The position numbers and the translations under genes were made by a program. The notes under the pieces were generated by a model. It ran no database searches. It saw nothing but the letters and a program-made list of their open reading frames with translations, and had not been told where the DNA came from. A DNA stretch of 64,000 nt from positions 1-64,000 of the forward strand of contig CAMNJQ010000068.1 in NCBI GenBank assembly GCA_946541575.1, read 5' to 3'. The stretch's first letter is position 1, and each line of letters begins with the position of its first letter. Source of the stretch: an uncultured Clostridium sp. (GTDB lineage Bacteria; Bacillota_I; Bacilli_A; RF39; UBA660). Shown in pieces: positions 48,795-58,494 of the stretch.

Positions 48795-50348
48795 ATGGCT
48801 GGAAATACTACTAAGATAGATTTAACAAAAGCAAATGGTGCAGCTGATAAATGGAAAGAGGCTAATACATATTTTGAAGGTAATTGCGGAAATGGGACTG
48901 TTAAGTCCTCATTTTCGCGTGTTGCTTCTGGTGATGAAGTTGCTGTTGCGACAGGTTATGTTGAAATGCTAGAAAAAAGTATTTCAGAAATATTGAATTT
49001 TTCTAAAACTGAGCAAACTAGTTTGACTACTTTGTTAGAAAAGTTAAAGAGTAAAGATGAGCCTGATTCTGATACAAGCAATAACAATAATAATAATAAC
49101 AATAACAATAACAATAACAACGGATATAATCCAACTACGCCAATCACTCCAACTCCGGTAACTCCATCGACTCCAGTTAATCCAGATACGCCTTCAACTC
49201 CAGATCCAACTGATCCTCAAATAGTGGTTGCAACTGTTGATTTGGATTCTTTAGATACTTCATCACTAGATGATATGAAATTATCTGATTTGGATGGATT
49301 TATTGGAAGTTTGAAGGAACTTGCTAAACAAAAAAATAAAAAGTTGGATGAGTATTTTAATGATGAAGAAAGTGCTGATGAACTTAAAAAAATTATATTA
49401 GAGTCTCCTAATATTCCACAAGCCTTTAAGGACTATATTAAAGATATGGATAGCGAAGTTGCTAGACAAATTATTAAATATATGCTAACTGGTGGATATC
49501 CGAATATATTTGATTTAAATCCTTTGAATTTAGGAATAATTTATAGATATTTAAAACAAATGGCAGAAAGAAACGAAATTACACTTATTGAATTATTATC
49601 CGATGTAAAGTATGCTTCGGTTTTAAGAACAACTTTGGAAGAATTTTCTAATGTTGTTGAATTAATAAATGGTTGGGAAGAGTTGGAACCTGCTGAATTT
49701 CAATCATATTTACTTCAAGTATATGAGGGTAATGAGGTAGATGATTTACCTGTATCAACTATTGAAATATCACGTAATTTTGTTGATTATATTTGTGAAG
49801 AAGTTGGAATTGATTATGAAGAATTACTTACTGATACTATATATGCTGAAGATGTAAAAGAGGCTGCCTTAGAATTTGGAAATGCATTAACATTCTTTGC
49901 AATGACTGCTTCATTTACTGATGAAGGAATGATGAATAATGTATCAAGTCTTTATGACGGAACTAATTATAAGGCATTAGGTATGTATGAAGATAGTACT
50001 AAAGAATTTAAAGAAAAAATAGATGAAGTTGCAAAAGAGAAAAATGTAACTAGTGAGAAATTATTAACTGATCCTGAATATGCTCAAGATGTTAAGGATG
50101 CAATGGCAAATTGTGATACTACTAAATCTATTAGCAGTATATTTAAAAATGATGATGCTGAAGTATCACAAAAAGTTGCTAATAATTTGTATAATACAGA
50201 TTATTCTAAAAAGAATACATTTGAGTTAAAAATGGAAGTGACTTCATCTGATATTGCGAATTCAACACCTCCGTTAGGAGATGTAACTACTACAACTACT
50301 GGTTCAACAATTAAAGAAGATGGAAATACCGCTGCGGTTACATCTTAG
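48795..50348 (+). CDS. T7SS-associated protein with poly-Asn/Pro-Thr linker and ~77-aa tandem repeats
   Basis: WXG-like helical N-terminus; N14 tract; TPTPVTPSTPVNPDTPSTPD linker; four degenerate repeats. Confidence 0.65.
   Translation: MAGNTTKIDLTKANGAADKWKEANTYFEGNCGNGTVKSSFSRVASGDEVAVATGYVEMLEKSISEILNFSKTEQTSLTTLLEKLKSKDEPDSDTSNNNNNNNNNNNNNNGYNPTTPITPTPVTPSTPVNPDTPSTPDPTDPQIVVATVDLDSLDTSSLDDMKLSDLDGFIGSLKELAKQKNKKLDEYFNDEESADELKKIILESPNIPQAFKDYIKDMDSEVARQIIKYMLTGGYPNIFDLNPLNLGIIYRYLKQMAERNEITLIELLSDVKYASVLRTTLEEFSNVVELINGWEELEPAEFQSYLLQVYEGNEVDDLPVSTIEISRNFVDYICEEVGIDYEELLTDTIYAEDVKEAALEFGNALTFFAMTASFTDEGMMNNVSSLYDGTNYKALGMYEDSTKEFKEKIDEVAKEKNVTSEKLLTDPEYAQDVKDAMANCDTTKSISSIFKNDDAEVSQKVANNLYNTDYSKKNTFELKMEVTSSDIANSTPPLGDVTTTTTGSTIKEDGNTAAVTS
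49308..50210 (+). repeat. Four degenerate ~76-79-aa coding tandem repeats (LLxDxxYAxxVKxA core)
   Basis: Units begin approx. 49308 (SLKELAKQKNKKLDEYFNDEES), 49545 (RYLKQMAERNEITLIELLSDVKYASVLRTT), 49776 (NFVDYICEEVGIDYEELLTDTIYAEDVKEA), 50004 (EFKEKIDEVAKEKNVTSEKLLTDPEYAQDVKDA). Confidence 0.75.
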
Positions 50349-50363
50349 TAAATGGAGGAATTT

Positions 50364-50645
50364 ATGGCAAAGTTATATGTTGATCATGAAGGTCTTATTA
50401 ATTTAAGTAAATATTTGTATGAGAAATCTCAAAATTTTGATGATTTAATTGAGAAAATGGAGTCTACTGTTGATAATATTTCTAGTGCTTGGGATGGAGT
50501 AGACGCTCAAACTTTTATTTCAAATGCTAAAAGTTATATAAATAATTTAAGAATTATTGAACTTGGATTAATAAGTTGTAGTCAAGATATGAATAGTAAT
50601 GAAAGAAGATATCTTCAAGCTCTTCAAGAGTATTTTAATAAGTAG
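50364..50645 (+). CDS. WXG100-family protein
   Basis: ~93 aa, SSAWDGVDAQTFISNAKSYINNL. Confidence 0.82.
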   Translation: MAKLYVDHEGLINLSKYLYEKSQNFDDLIEKMESTVDNISSAWDGVDAQTFISNAKSYINNLRIIELGLISCSQDMNSNERRYLQALQEYFNK

Positions 50646-50653
50646 GAGGGGTT

Positions 50654-50974
50654 ATGAATAATGGCATTAATATTTCTTCTGATGAATTAGCTAGCTTAAT
50701 GGTTGAATTTGGCGAAGAAATTGTTTCAATGAAAGAATTGTTAGATGATGTTAAAGAAAAAACAAATGATATATCTAATACTTGGGATGGTGACGATAGT
50801 GAAAAAACTATGCAAGCTTTTCAAGAGTTTAGATCTCAATTTGATAGCATTAATGAAAGTAATCAAAATTATTTAAACTTTTTAGATAGTGTGATTAAAA
50901 TGTATACTAATTATGATGACACTGTTTCTACTAATATTACTAGTTCAGAGAATACTTTTGATATCAATAATTAA
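50654..50974 (+). CDS. WXG100-family protein
   Basis: 106 aa, NTWDGDDSEKTMQAFQEFRSQF. Confidence 0.82.
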   Translation: MNNGINISSDELASLMVEFGEEIVSMKELLDDVKEKTNDISNTWDGDDSEKTMQAFQEFRSQFDSINESNQNYLNFLDSVIKMYTNYDDTVSTNITSSENTFDINN

Positions 50975-50992
50975 TAGAAGGGATTTGATATA

Positions 50993-53311
50993 ATGGCTGT
51001 ATTAAATAATGTCAGCTCAAAATTAGAAAAATTTATGAAGGAAGTTTATCCTTCAAGCGCTGATTATAAATCTAAAGCAAGTACTCTTAAGACTGCTGTT
51101 ACAACATCAAAAAATAAATATCAGTCATCATTAGATGATATTGCTAGTGCATGGACAAGTTCAGATAGTGCGGAAACTAAAGCAATATTGGAACTTGTTG
51201 TTAGTGCTTGTAATAATATTGAATCAAGTATTGATAAAGATTTGACAACTGCTATAAATGACTTTGAAAAAGTTAAAGAAAAATATGATGAAGTTGAAAA
51301 ACTTCGTAAAGATAATGCTAATTTAAAACCTGGAGAAGAAGTTAAAATTGAAGGATTAGGCGTTGTTGTAGACTTTGATGGCGCATGGTGGGATGGAAAA
51401 AAATACGAAAAAAATGACGATGATAAAATTAAAAAAGTAAATAATGAAATTGACATTGCAAACAAACAAGGAGAAGCTTTAATTGATGCTATTAAAAGTG
51501 GACTTGATGGTGTGGATTTAGGAATTATTGGCAATATGAAAAGAGGAGGTTCTCTTGGGCCAGTTACAAATTATAGTCTAGATGCGGATGCTGTTGTCGA
51601 TGCTATTGCAAAATTACCAGAAAATGATTCAAAGTCTTTAAATGTATTGCAAGAAATTGGTTGTGGAATTGTTGGCGCTGTTGAAAGTGTTGTAAAAATA
51701 GGAGAAGGTGTTGTAGATTTTGGCCTAACACTTGGTGCAGGAGCCATATCATTAATTACTGGTAATGATGATAATGTTTTACGTCAACTTGCTGAAGTTG
51801 ATTTCGCTCATAATACTGTTGGACAGCTTGGGGTTGGTATTGCTGGTGGCGAAGAGGCATATGAAAATTCAACTGGAAGAAAAGTTGGAGATTTTGTTGG
51901 TACAACTGCTACACATGCGGCTTTGTGGCTTACTGGTGGAGGTGCAATTGTATCTGCATTATCAATTGCTGGTAATACATCTGAGAAATTATTACAAGAA
52001 GATAAAACTGTTGGTGAGGCTTTATGGAAAGGAACTGCACTTGGTACTTTATCATTTGTTGGTGGAAAAGTCGTTGGAGCAGTTGCAAATAGAGTTGCAC
52101 CTGCATTAGGTGGATGGGTTCAGAATAGCCATAATATAGTTGCTAGAACATTAAAGGCAGCTACTACTAGTATTAAAGATATTGGAACTTTATCTTTAGG
52201 TGGGAGAGTTGTTAATGTTGTTACTAGCCCATTACGTGGTGCCGCTCATGTGTTTAATAGAATCGTTAATGCTGAAGCAAATGCTGCAGGTAGAATAATA
52301 AATCATCTTCCAGGTCATACTTTACTTCAAAGAGTTGATGCTGGTGCTACAAATTTAGCTCAAAGGGTAGTTGATGGTGCGGCTAATAGAGTATCTGTTG
52401 CTTTTAATAGAAAAGCTGTAAGTGATTATAATACTGCTTTACAGAATTGGGAAGCTACTGGAAGACAGGTTAATACTCCTGAGTATGAAGAAGCGCAAAA
52501 AGCTTGGAATAAAATTGGAAGTAATAAGCCTGCCAACTTTGGCGATACAGCTTATACTACTCGTGATATAGATGCTAGAATTACAAGATATCAACAAGCA
52601 GATATGGACTTAAGGGCGGCAATGAATTCTTCGAATCCTAATCCTGCTGATATTGCTAGTAAACAAGCTGCTAGACAAACTGCATTTGATAATATACCTC
52701 AGTCAGCAAGACCTGCTAATGTTGGTGATGCAGCATTTACTACTGCTGATAGAAATGCTATGGGTAATTTATATAATCAGGCAAGAGCAGATTGGATTAA
52801 TTCTGGTGGCGGAACAAATACACCGCAATATAATCAAATGAAAGCTGGTTATGATTTCTTACCAGATGATATGAAGGTTGGACTTAATGTTGGTGATGTT
52901 GTAACAACACCACATGCTTCCGATTTGCTTGTAGCAGATTATAATAGTAAATTTGCAGCGTATCAAGCTAATCCAACTACGGCAAATCGTGCAATTGCCG
53001 AAAATGCATATAATGCTTTACCTGTTGGACAAAAACCTGCAACATTTGGAGATGTTGCTATGAATTCTTATAATTATAATGCTAATGTTAATGCATATAA
53101 TAATAAACTTGCTGTTTTCATTGGAAATGGTAGCCAGGTAAATACAGCTGAATATGGTGCTTTGGAAGCTGCTCATAATGCATTGCCAAATGGTGTTAAA
53201 ACACCTAATATTGGTGACAAAATTGGAACTTTTACACCAACTACACCAACTAGAGCTGGACAAATCGGTGGGGCATTAACTTCAACAATTATTAGTGAGA
53301 ATACTAATTGA
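50993..53311 (+). CDS. Large T7SS candidate substrate: WXG/LXG-like N-terminus, Gly-rich hydrophobic middle, repetitive C-terminus
   Basis: 772 aa; SAWTSSDSAETKAILELVVSACNNI helical N-terminus; GVGIAGGEEAYENSTGRKVGDFVGTTATHAALWLTGGGAIVSALSIAGNTSEKLLQ pretoxin-like region; five C-terminal repeats. Confidence 0.72.
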   Translation: MAVLNNVSSKLEKFMKEVYPSSADYKSKASTLKTAVTTSKNKYQSSLDDIASAWTSSDSAETKAILELVVSACNNIESSIDKDLTTAINDFEKVKEKYDEVEKLRKDNANLKPGEEVKIEGLGVVVDFDGAWWDGKKYEKNDDDKIKKVNNEIDIANKQGEALIDAIKSGLDGVDLGIIGNMKRGGSLGPVTNYSLDADAVVDAIAKLPENDSKSLNVLQEIGCGIVGAVESVVKIGEGVVDFGLTLGAGAISLITGNDDNVLRQLAEVDFAHNTVGQLGVGIAGGEEAYENSTGRKVGDFVGTTATHAALWLTGGGAIVSALSIAGNTSEKLLQEDKTVGEALWKGTALGTLSFVGGKVVGAVANRVAPALGGWVQNSHNIVARTLKAATTSIKDIGTLSLGGRVVNVVTSPLRGAAHVFNRIVNAEANAAGRIINHLPGHTLLQRVDAGATNLAQRVVDGAANRVSVAFNRKAVSDYNTALQNWEATGRQVNTPEYEEAQKAWNKIGSNKPANFGDTAYTTRDIDARITRYQQADMDLRAAMNSSNPNPADIASKQAARQTAFDNIPQSARPANVGDAAFTTADRNAMGNLYNQARADWINSGGGTNTPQYNQMKAGYDFLPDDMKVGLNVGDVVTTPHASDLLVADYNSKFAAYQANPTTANRAIAENAYNALPVGQKPATFGDVAMNSYNYNANVNAYNNKLAVFIGNGSQVNTAEYGALEAAHNALPNGVKTPNIGDKIGTFTPTTPTRAGQIGGALTSTIISENTN
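52415..53254 (+). repeat. Five degenerate ~52-60-aa coding tandem repeats (YNxxxxxxx...AxNALPxxxKPAxxGDxAxT)
   Basis: Unit starts 52415, 52586, 52766, 52934, 53090: ...KIGSNKPANFGDTAYT / ...IPQSARPANVGDAAFT / ...LPDDMKVGLNVGDVVT / ...LPVGQKPATFGDVAMN / ...LPNGVKTPNIGDKIGT. Confidence 0.85.
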
Positions 53312-53337
53312 GATAGATAAAGAGGAGGATTAAATAT

Positions 53338-53649
53338 ATGTTAGAAAGCGGAAATAAATATTTAACAATTGGTACAGTTGTACTTTTAAAAGATGCTAAG
53401 AAGAAAGTTATGATTACTGGTTTTGCTAGTATGTCACCTGAGACTGGAGATACAATATTTGATTATAGTGGATGCCCTTATCCTGAGGGTTTCTTAAACT
53501 ATAATGAGGTATGTGTATTTAATCATGATCAAATTGATAAAGTTTTCTTTAATGGTTTTGTAAATGAAGAAGAAATTGTTTTTAAGAAAATACTTGTTGA
53601 ACAACTTGATAAGCTTAAAGAAAATAAAAGTGAAAAATCTGCTGAGTAA
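53338..53649 (+). CDS. DUF4176 family protein (T7SS-associated)
   Basis: LTIGTVVLLKDAKKKVMITGFA...IFDYSGCPYPEGFLNYNEVCVFNHDQIDKVFFNGF. Confidence 0.85.
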   Translation: MLESGNKYLTIGTVVLLKDAKKKVMITGFASMSPETGDTIFDYSGCPYPEGFLNYNEVCVFNHDQIDKVFFNGFVNEEEIVFKKILVEQLDKLKENKSEKSAE

Positions 53650-53686
53650 AAAAAATGTAAAAATAAAATAATATTTAAGAAATAAA

Positions 53687-53715
53687 TTGACAAAAGATTA
53701 AAAATATACTACGAT
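53687..53715 (+). promoter_or_regulatory. Putative promoter of WXG100 pair
   Basis: TTGACA - 17 bp - TACGAT, followed by leader with imperfect inverted repeat and AGGAGGTGA RBS. Confidence 0.55.
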
Positions 53716-53775
53716 TAATACGTAGGATAGTGAGGCTAGTTCTACCTATTTATATATTCGAGGAGGTGAATGTAA

Positions 53776-54066
53776 ATGGTATTAAAAGCAACGCCAGAAG
53801 AGATTAGAACTGCAGGAAAAAGTTTAGTTGGAAATGCTGAAACTTATCTTGGTTCTGTTAAAAGTCTATATAATACAGTAGACTCATTACAAGAAAAATG
53901 GAAAGGTGCTGACAATGTTAAGTTTGCAACAACTGTAAATGGATACAAAGAGAATATTATGGCTCTTGGTCAAGTAATCGGTAACTATGGTGTATTCTTA
54001 CAAGAAACAGCTAATAGTTTAGAAAAATTACAAGCAGAAATTGCACAACAAGCAAGCAATCTATAA
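53776..54066 (+). CDS. WXG100-family (ESAT-6-like) protein
   Basis: 96 aa, QEKWKGADNVKFATTVNGYKENI; strong RBS AGGAGGTGA. Confidence 0.9.
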   Translation: MVLKATPEEIRTAGKSLVGNAETYLGSVKSLYNTVDSLQEKWKGADNVKFATTVNGYKENIMALGQVIGNYGVFLQETANSLEKLQAEIAQQASNL

Positions 54067-54092
54067 TTTTAAAGGTAAAGGAGGAATATTAA

Positions 54093-54407
54093 ATGGATAT
54101 GCAAATTGACTCAGTTGAACTACGTAATGCAGCTAGTTCTTTGAGAAAAAATGTTAATGATATGAGTAATACCCTTGATGAAGCTACTAAAACTATCAAT
54201 GGTACAGCATCTTCTTGGGAAAGTGCAGCAGCTGAAAATTTAAGAGCTAGATATACTAGTTTATCTGCTAAATTTACAGATTTCTATACTGCAATTAACA
54301 ATTATGCTACTTTCTTAGATAATACTGCTACAGCTTATGAAAACGCAGAAAATAAGATTAAGCAAAAAGAAGAAGAATTACTTAACGCAGGATATAATGC
54401 GCAATAA
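54093..54407 (+). CDS. WXG100-family protein (WES variant)
   Basis: 104 aa, ASSWESAAAENLRARYTSLSAKF. Confidence 0.82.
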   Translation: MDMQIDSVELRNAASSLRKNVNDMSNTLDEATKTINGTASSWESAAAENLRARYTSLSAKFTDFYTAINNYATFLDNTATAYENAENKIKQKEEELLNAGYNAQ

Positions 54408-54413
54408 TAAAAT

Positions 54414-54435
54414 AAGAGCTTTGCTCTTTTTTTTT
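54414..54435 (+). terminator. Rho-independent terminator
   Basis: AAGAGC-ttt-GCTCTTTTTTTTT. Confidence 0.8.
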
Positions 54436-54473
54436 GCATTTTTATGATATAATTTTATTATTGGAGGAAAATA

Positions 54474-57130
54474 TGAATAACTGGCATTCTATAGATATTA
54501 ATGAAGTATATAATTATACAGGAAGTAGTATTGATGGACTTTCTACTAGTAAAGCTAAAGAAAGATTAGAAAAAAATGGTCCTAATAGTCTTCCAGAACA
54601 AAAAAAAGAAGGCTTTTGGAAAATATTCCTTTCACAATTTTATAGTCCTATTGTAATTGTTATGATTATAGCATCTATTATTTCCTTTTCTGTTGGTGAA
54701 ATTGTAGATGGAATAGCAATTCTTTTTATTGTTTTTGTTGATGCTTTTTTAGGTACTATTCAAGAGCGCCATGCAGCAAATGAAGCAGATAGTTTAAAAA
54801 ATTTGGTTGAAGTTAAAACTAAAGTTATTAGAGATGGAAAAGAAAAAGTAATTAATTCTCGTGATTTGGTAGTAGGTGATATCGTCTTAGTTGAATCAGG
54901 TGATAAAATATCTGGAGATTTAAGAATAATTGAGTCATCTAATTTAACTATTGATGAATCTATATTAACTGGAGAATCTGTTGCTGCTTCAAAAGGCGAA
55001 GGAATAGTTTTATCTAGCACAATATTATCTGATAGAGTAAATATGGCGTTCGGTGGTACTTCAGTTGTTACAGGTAGAGCAAAATGTATTGTAGTTGAAA
55101 CTGGTGTAAATACTGAAATTGGAAAAATTTCAAGTAAAGTATATGAAACTAAAAATGAAAAATCACCACTTTCAATTAGAATAGAAAAACTTAGTAAACA
55201 AATAACACTTTTAGTTCTAGTAATAGCTATTTTGATTACTTTTGTTATGATTTATAATGGAGAAGAACTTCAAAATGTATTTATTTCAGTTGTTGCGTTA
55301 TCTGTTTCAGCTATGCCTGAAGGACTTCCTTTGGCTCTTACTTTAGCACTTACAATTGGATCTCAGCGTATGGCTAAGAAGAATGTTATTGTAAAAAAAT
55401 TAAACTCTGTAGAAAGTTTAGGAAGTTGTACTATAATTGCTAGTGATAAAACTGGTACTTTGACATTAAATCAACAAACTGCAAAAAAAATTGTTTTACC
55501 TGATGGTAGTTTGTTTGAAGTTGAGGGAACTGGTTATAATGCTGATGGAAAAGTTTTAGAAATTAATAATTCGAATATTAATGATGCAATGCAGATAGCT
55601 AAGTTAGGTGTTATTAATAATGAAGCTAAACTTGAAAAAATAAATGATAAATGGACTAGTCATGGTGACTCTATTGATATTGCTTTTTTGGCTTTAGGAG
55701 AAAAGCTTAATATTGGACGTTCGTATAGTGTATTAAAAGAGATTCCTTATGAATCTGAAAAAAAATATTCAGCAGTTTTTTACGAAGAGAGCGATAATAA
55801 TTATTGTACTGTTAAGGGGTCTTTGGAAGTTGTCCTTTCATTTTGTGATTCAATGTATGTAAAAGGGAAAATATCCACATTAAATGTGGAAAATATTATT
55901 AAGCAGAATGATGCTTTAGCTCGTGATGGATTTCGTGTTATAGCTATTGCTAAATCTCGTAAATTAGATGATATTCCAAAGAAAAAATTATTAGATGATA
56001 GTGATATTCCAAAAATGATTTTTGTTGGATTAGTAGCTTTTATTGATCCTATTAGAGAAGAAACAAAGGAATCTATTAAAAAATGTAAAAAAGCTGGAAT
56101 AAAGGTTGTTATGATTACTGGTGATCATCCACTTACTGCATTTTCTATAGCTAAAGATTTAAACTTATGTGATAGTGTTGATAGTGTTGCAACTGGGGAT
56201 GATATAGATAAATATCTTGCTTTAGGAGAAAAAGATTTTGATAAATTTATAAAAGATAAGAAAGTGTTTACAAGAGTAACTCCTTTACAAAAACTTGAAA
56301 TTGTTAATTCTTTTAAGCGACAAGGAGAATTTGTTGCTGTAACTGGTGATGGTGTTAATGATGCGCCTGCTATAAAGTCAGCTAATATTGGTATTGCTAT
56401 GGGAAGCGGTACTGATGTTGCTAAAGAAACAAGTAAAATGATAATAATAGATGATGATTTTATGTCTATTGTCTCTGGTATAGAAGAGGGAAGAAATGCT
56501 TATAGTAATATTAGGAAAGTTGTTTATTTATTATTATCTTGTGGATTATCAGAAGTATTTTTCTTTGCTATTTCTATTTTCTTAGGACTTCCTGTTCCTT
56601 TAATTGCTGTACAGTTATTATGGCTTAATATTGTAACTGATGGACTTCAAGATATATCCTTATCTTTTGAAAGAGAAGAAAAAGAAATAATGAATGAAAA
56701 ACCAGTTAGTCCAAAGGAATCTATATTTGATAAACTAATGTTTCAAGAGGTTTTAGTTGCTGGTCTTACTATGGGGATAAGTGTTTTGGCTTTGTGGATA
56801 TTTTTAGTTAAAGTTAAAAGTTTTGAATTACCACTTGCTAGAGGATATGTTATGATGCTTATGGTGTTTATGCAAAACCTTCATGCAATGAATTGTAGAA
56901 GTGAAAAAGTATCTGCCTTTAAACTTTCAATTTCTAGAAATTGGCTTATTGTATTTAGTGTAGTATCATCTATAGCATTACAGATTATTGTTATGGAAAA
57001 TAGTTTCTTAAGTAATATATTTGGTACCGAAAAAGTTCCGATTACTTCAGTATTAATTATGTTTTTGTGTAGTGTACCTATTTTATTGGTTATGGAAATA
57101 TTTAAAAAGATTAAATTTGGAAGGAGATGA
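54474..57130 (+). CDS. Cation-translocating P-type ATPase (PMR1/calcium-type)
   Basis: DKTGTLTLN, TGES, MITGDHPLTA, GDGVNDAPAIKSANIGIAMG; AMPEGLPLALT. Confidence 0.92.
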
Positions 57131-57939
57131 ACCCTATGGAAAAAGTTGTTGATAAATTAGCTGATTATGGTATTGATATTGGTTTTAGACTTTTAGGATT
57201 TGGATTAATATTATTAATTGGTTTTAAAATTGTTAAATTGTTAATTAAATTAATAAATAAGGGAAGAGGGTTTAATAAGCTTGAAAAGAGTGTTCAGACT
57301 TTTATTTTAAGTTTTGTTAATATTACTCTTAAGTGTTTGGTGTTTGCAACTGCTTTAGGCTTTATTGGTATACCAATGACATCTTTAATTACTTTATTTG
57401 GAACTGCTTCTTTGGCTATTGGACTTGCTATGCAAGGTGGTCTTACAAATATGGTTGGTGGATTAATGATATTAATTTTTAAACCATTTAAAATAGGTGA
57501 TTGGATTGAAAGTAATAGTATTAGTGGTTCTGTTGAAGAAATAACAATTTTTTATACAGTATTAAAAACTCTTGATTGTACTAAGGTAGTTATGCCTAAT
57601 GGTGAACTTGCAAATTCAAATATAAAAAATTTTAGTTCAAATTCAAAAAGAAAATTATGTGTTGATTTTTCAGTGAGTTATAATAGTGATATAGATAAAG
57701 TAAAAAAAGTTTTAAACGAAGTAATTGATAAGGAAGAATTGGTTTTAAAAGATGAAGAAATATTTGTTAGATTAACTAATCATGGTGATAGTTCTCTTAC
57801 GTTTACAGTTCGTGTTTGGACAAAAAATCAAGACTTTTGGAATCTTAAATTTAATCTATTAGAAAATGTTAAAAAAGCATTTGATAAAAATAAAATCGAA
57901 ATTCCATTTAATCAACTAGATGTTCATTTGGATAAATAG
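57127..57939 (+). CDS. mscS: Small-conductance mechanosensitive channel (MscS family)
   Basis: SLITLFGTASLAIGLAMQGGLTNMVGGLMILIFKPFKIGDWIE. Confidence 0.92.
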   Translation: MNPMEKVVDKLADYGIDIGFRLLGFGLILLIGFKIVKLLIKLINKGRGFNKLEKSVQTFILSFVNITLKCLVFATALGFIGIPMTSLITLFGTASLAIGLAMQGGLTNMVGGLMILIFKPFKIGDWIESNSISGSVEEITIFYTVLKTLDCTKVVMPNGELANSNIKNFSSNSKRKLCVDFSVSYNSDIDKVKKVLNEVIDKEELVLKDEEIFVRLTNHGDSSLTFTVRVWTKNQDFWNLKFNLLENVKKAFDKNKIEIPFNQLDVHLDK

Positions 57940-57948
57940 GAGGTATTT

Positions 57949-58494
57949 ATGAGAAAAAATGGTTTTACTTTAATTGAGATTTTAGCAGTAATAATTATTA
58001 TGGGAATAATTGGATTAATTGGTATTGCAGCTATATCAAATAATACAGACGAAGCAAGGCGTTCTGCATTTGCCAATCTAGCTAGAAATTTTGCTGAGTC
58101 AGCAAGAAGTATGAGAGGAGAAGATAAACTTCCACATGATCCTAAAAATGGTGAAGTATTACTTTTAAAAGTTGAATCATTAAATGGTACTGATAAAACC
58201 GATGATTATACAACACCTTTTGGTGATTTATCATTAAATTATTGTTATGTAATGGTAGTAAATGATAATAATAATATAAAATATTATGTTACTATATTAG
58301 ATTCTTCTTCACATGCTGTTTTTTATGAAGAATATTCAAAGATAGATAAAAAGTCAGTGATTTCAGGTGATAATAATAATATAAAGAAAATAGTAAGTTT
58401 TAATTCGCTTACTCAAGGTAAAAAACTTTCTATTGGTGGTGTTCAATATACTGTTACTTCTCGTAAAACAAATTATATTGTTTTGAAAAAATAA
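57949..58494 (+). CDS. Prepilin-type N-terminal cleavage/methylation protein
   Basis: MRKNGFTLIEILAVIIIMGIIGLIGIAAI type IV (pseudo)pilin leader. Confidence 0.9.
   Translation: MRKNGFTLIEILAVIIIMGIIGLIGIAAISNNTDEARRSAFANLARNFAESARSMRGEDKLPHDPKNGEVLLLKVESLNGTDKTDDYTTPFGDLSLNYCYVMVVNDNNNIKYYVTILDSSSHAVFYEEYSKIDKKSVISGDNNNIKKIVSFNSLTQGKKLSIGGVQYTVTSRKTNYIVLKK

Noticed and set aside
48956-49147. Poly-Leu antisense ORF
   Set aside because: Complement of the poly-Asn codon tract; artefact.
51765-52841. Leu-rich alternate-frame + ORFs (114 and 62 aa) inside the 772-aa protein gene
   Set aside because: Out-of-frame readings of a repetitive coding sequence; no independent start signals.
50993-53649. 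Calling the 772-aa protein and DUF4176 gene a toxin-immunity pair
   Set aside because: No recognisable toxin domain at the C-terminus; DUF4176 is a general T7SS-associated family and not a demonstrated immunity protein.
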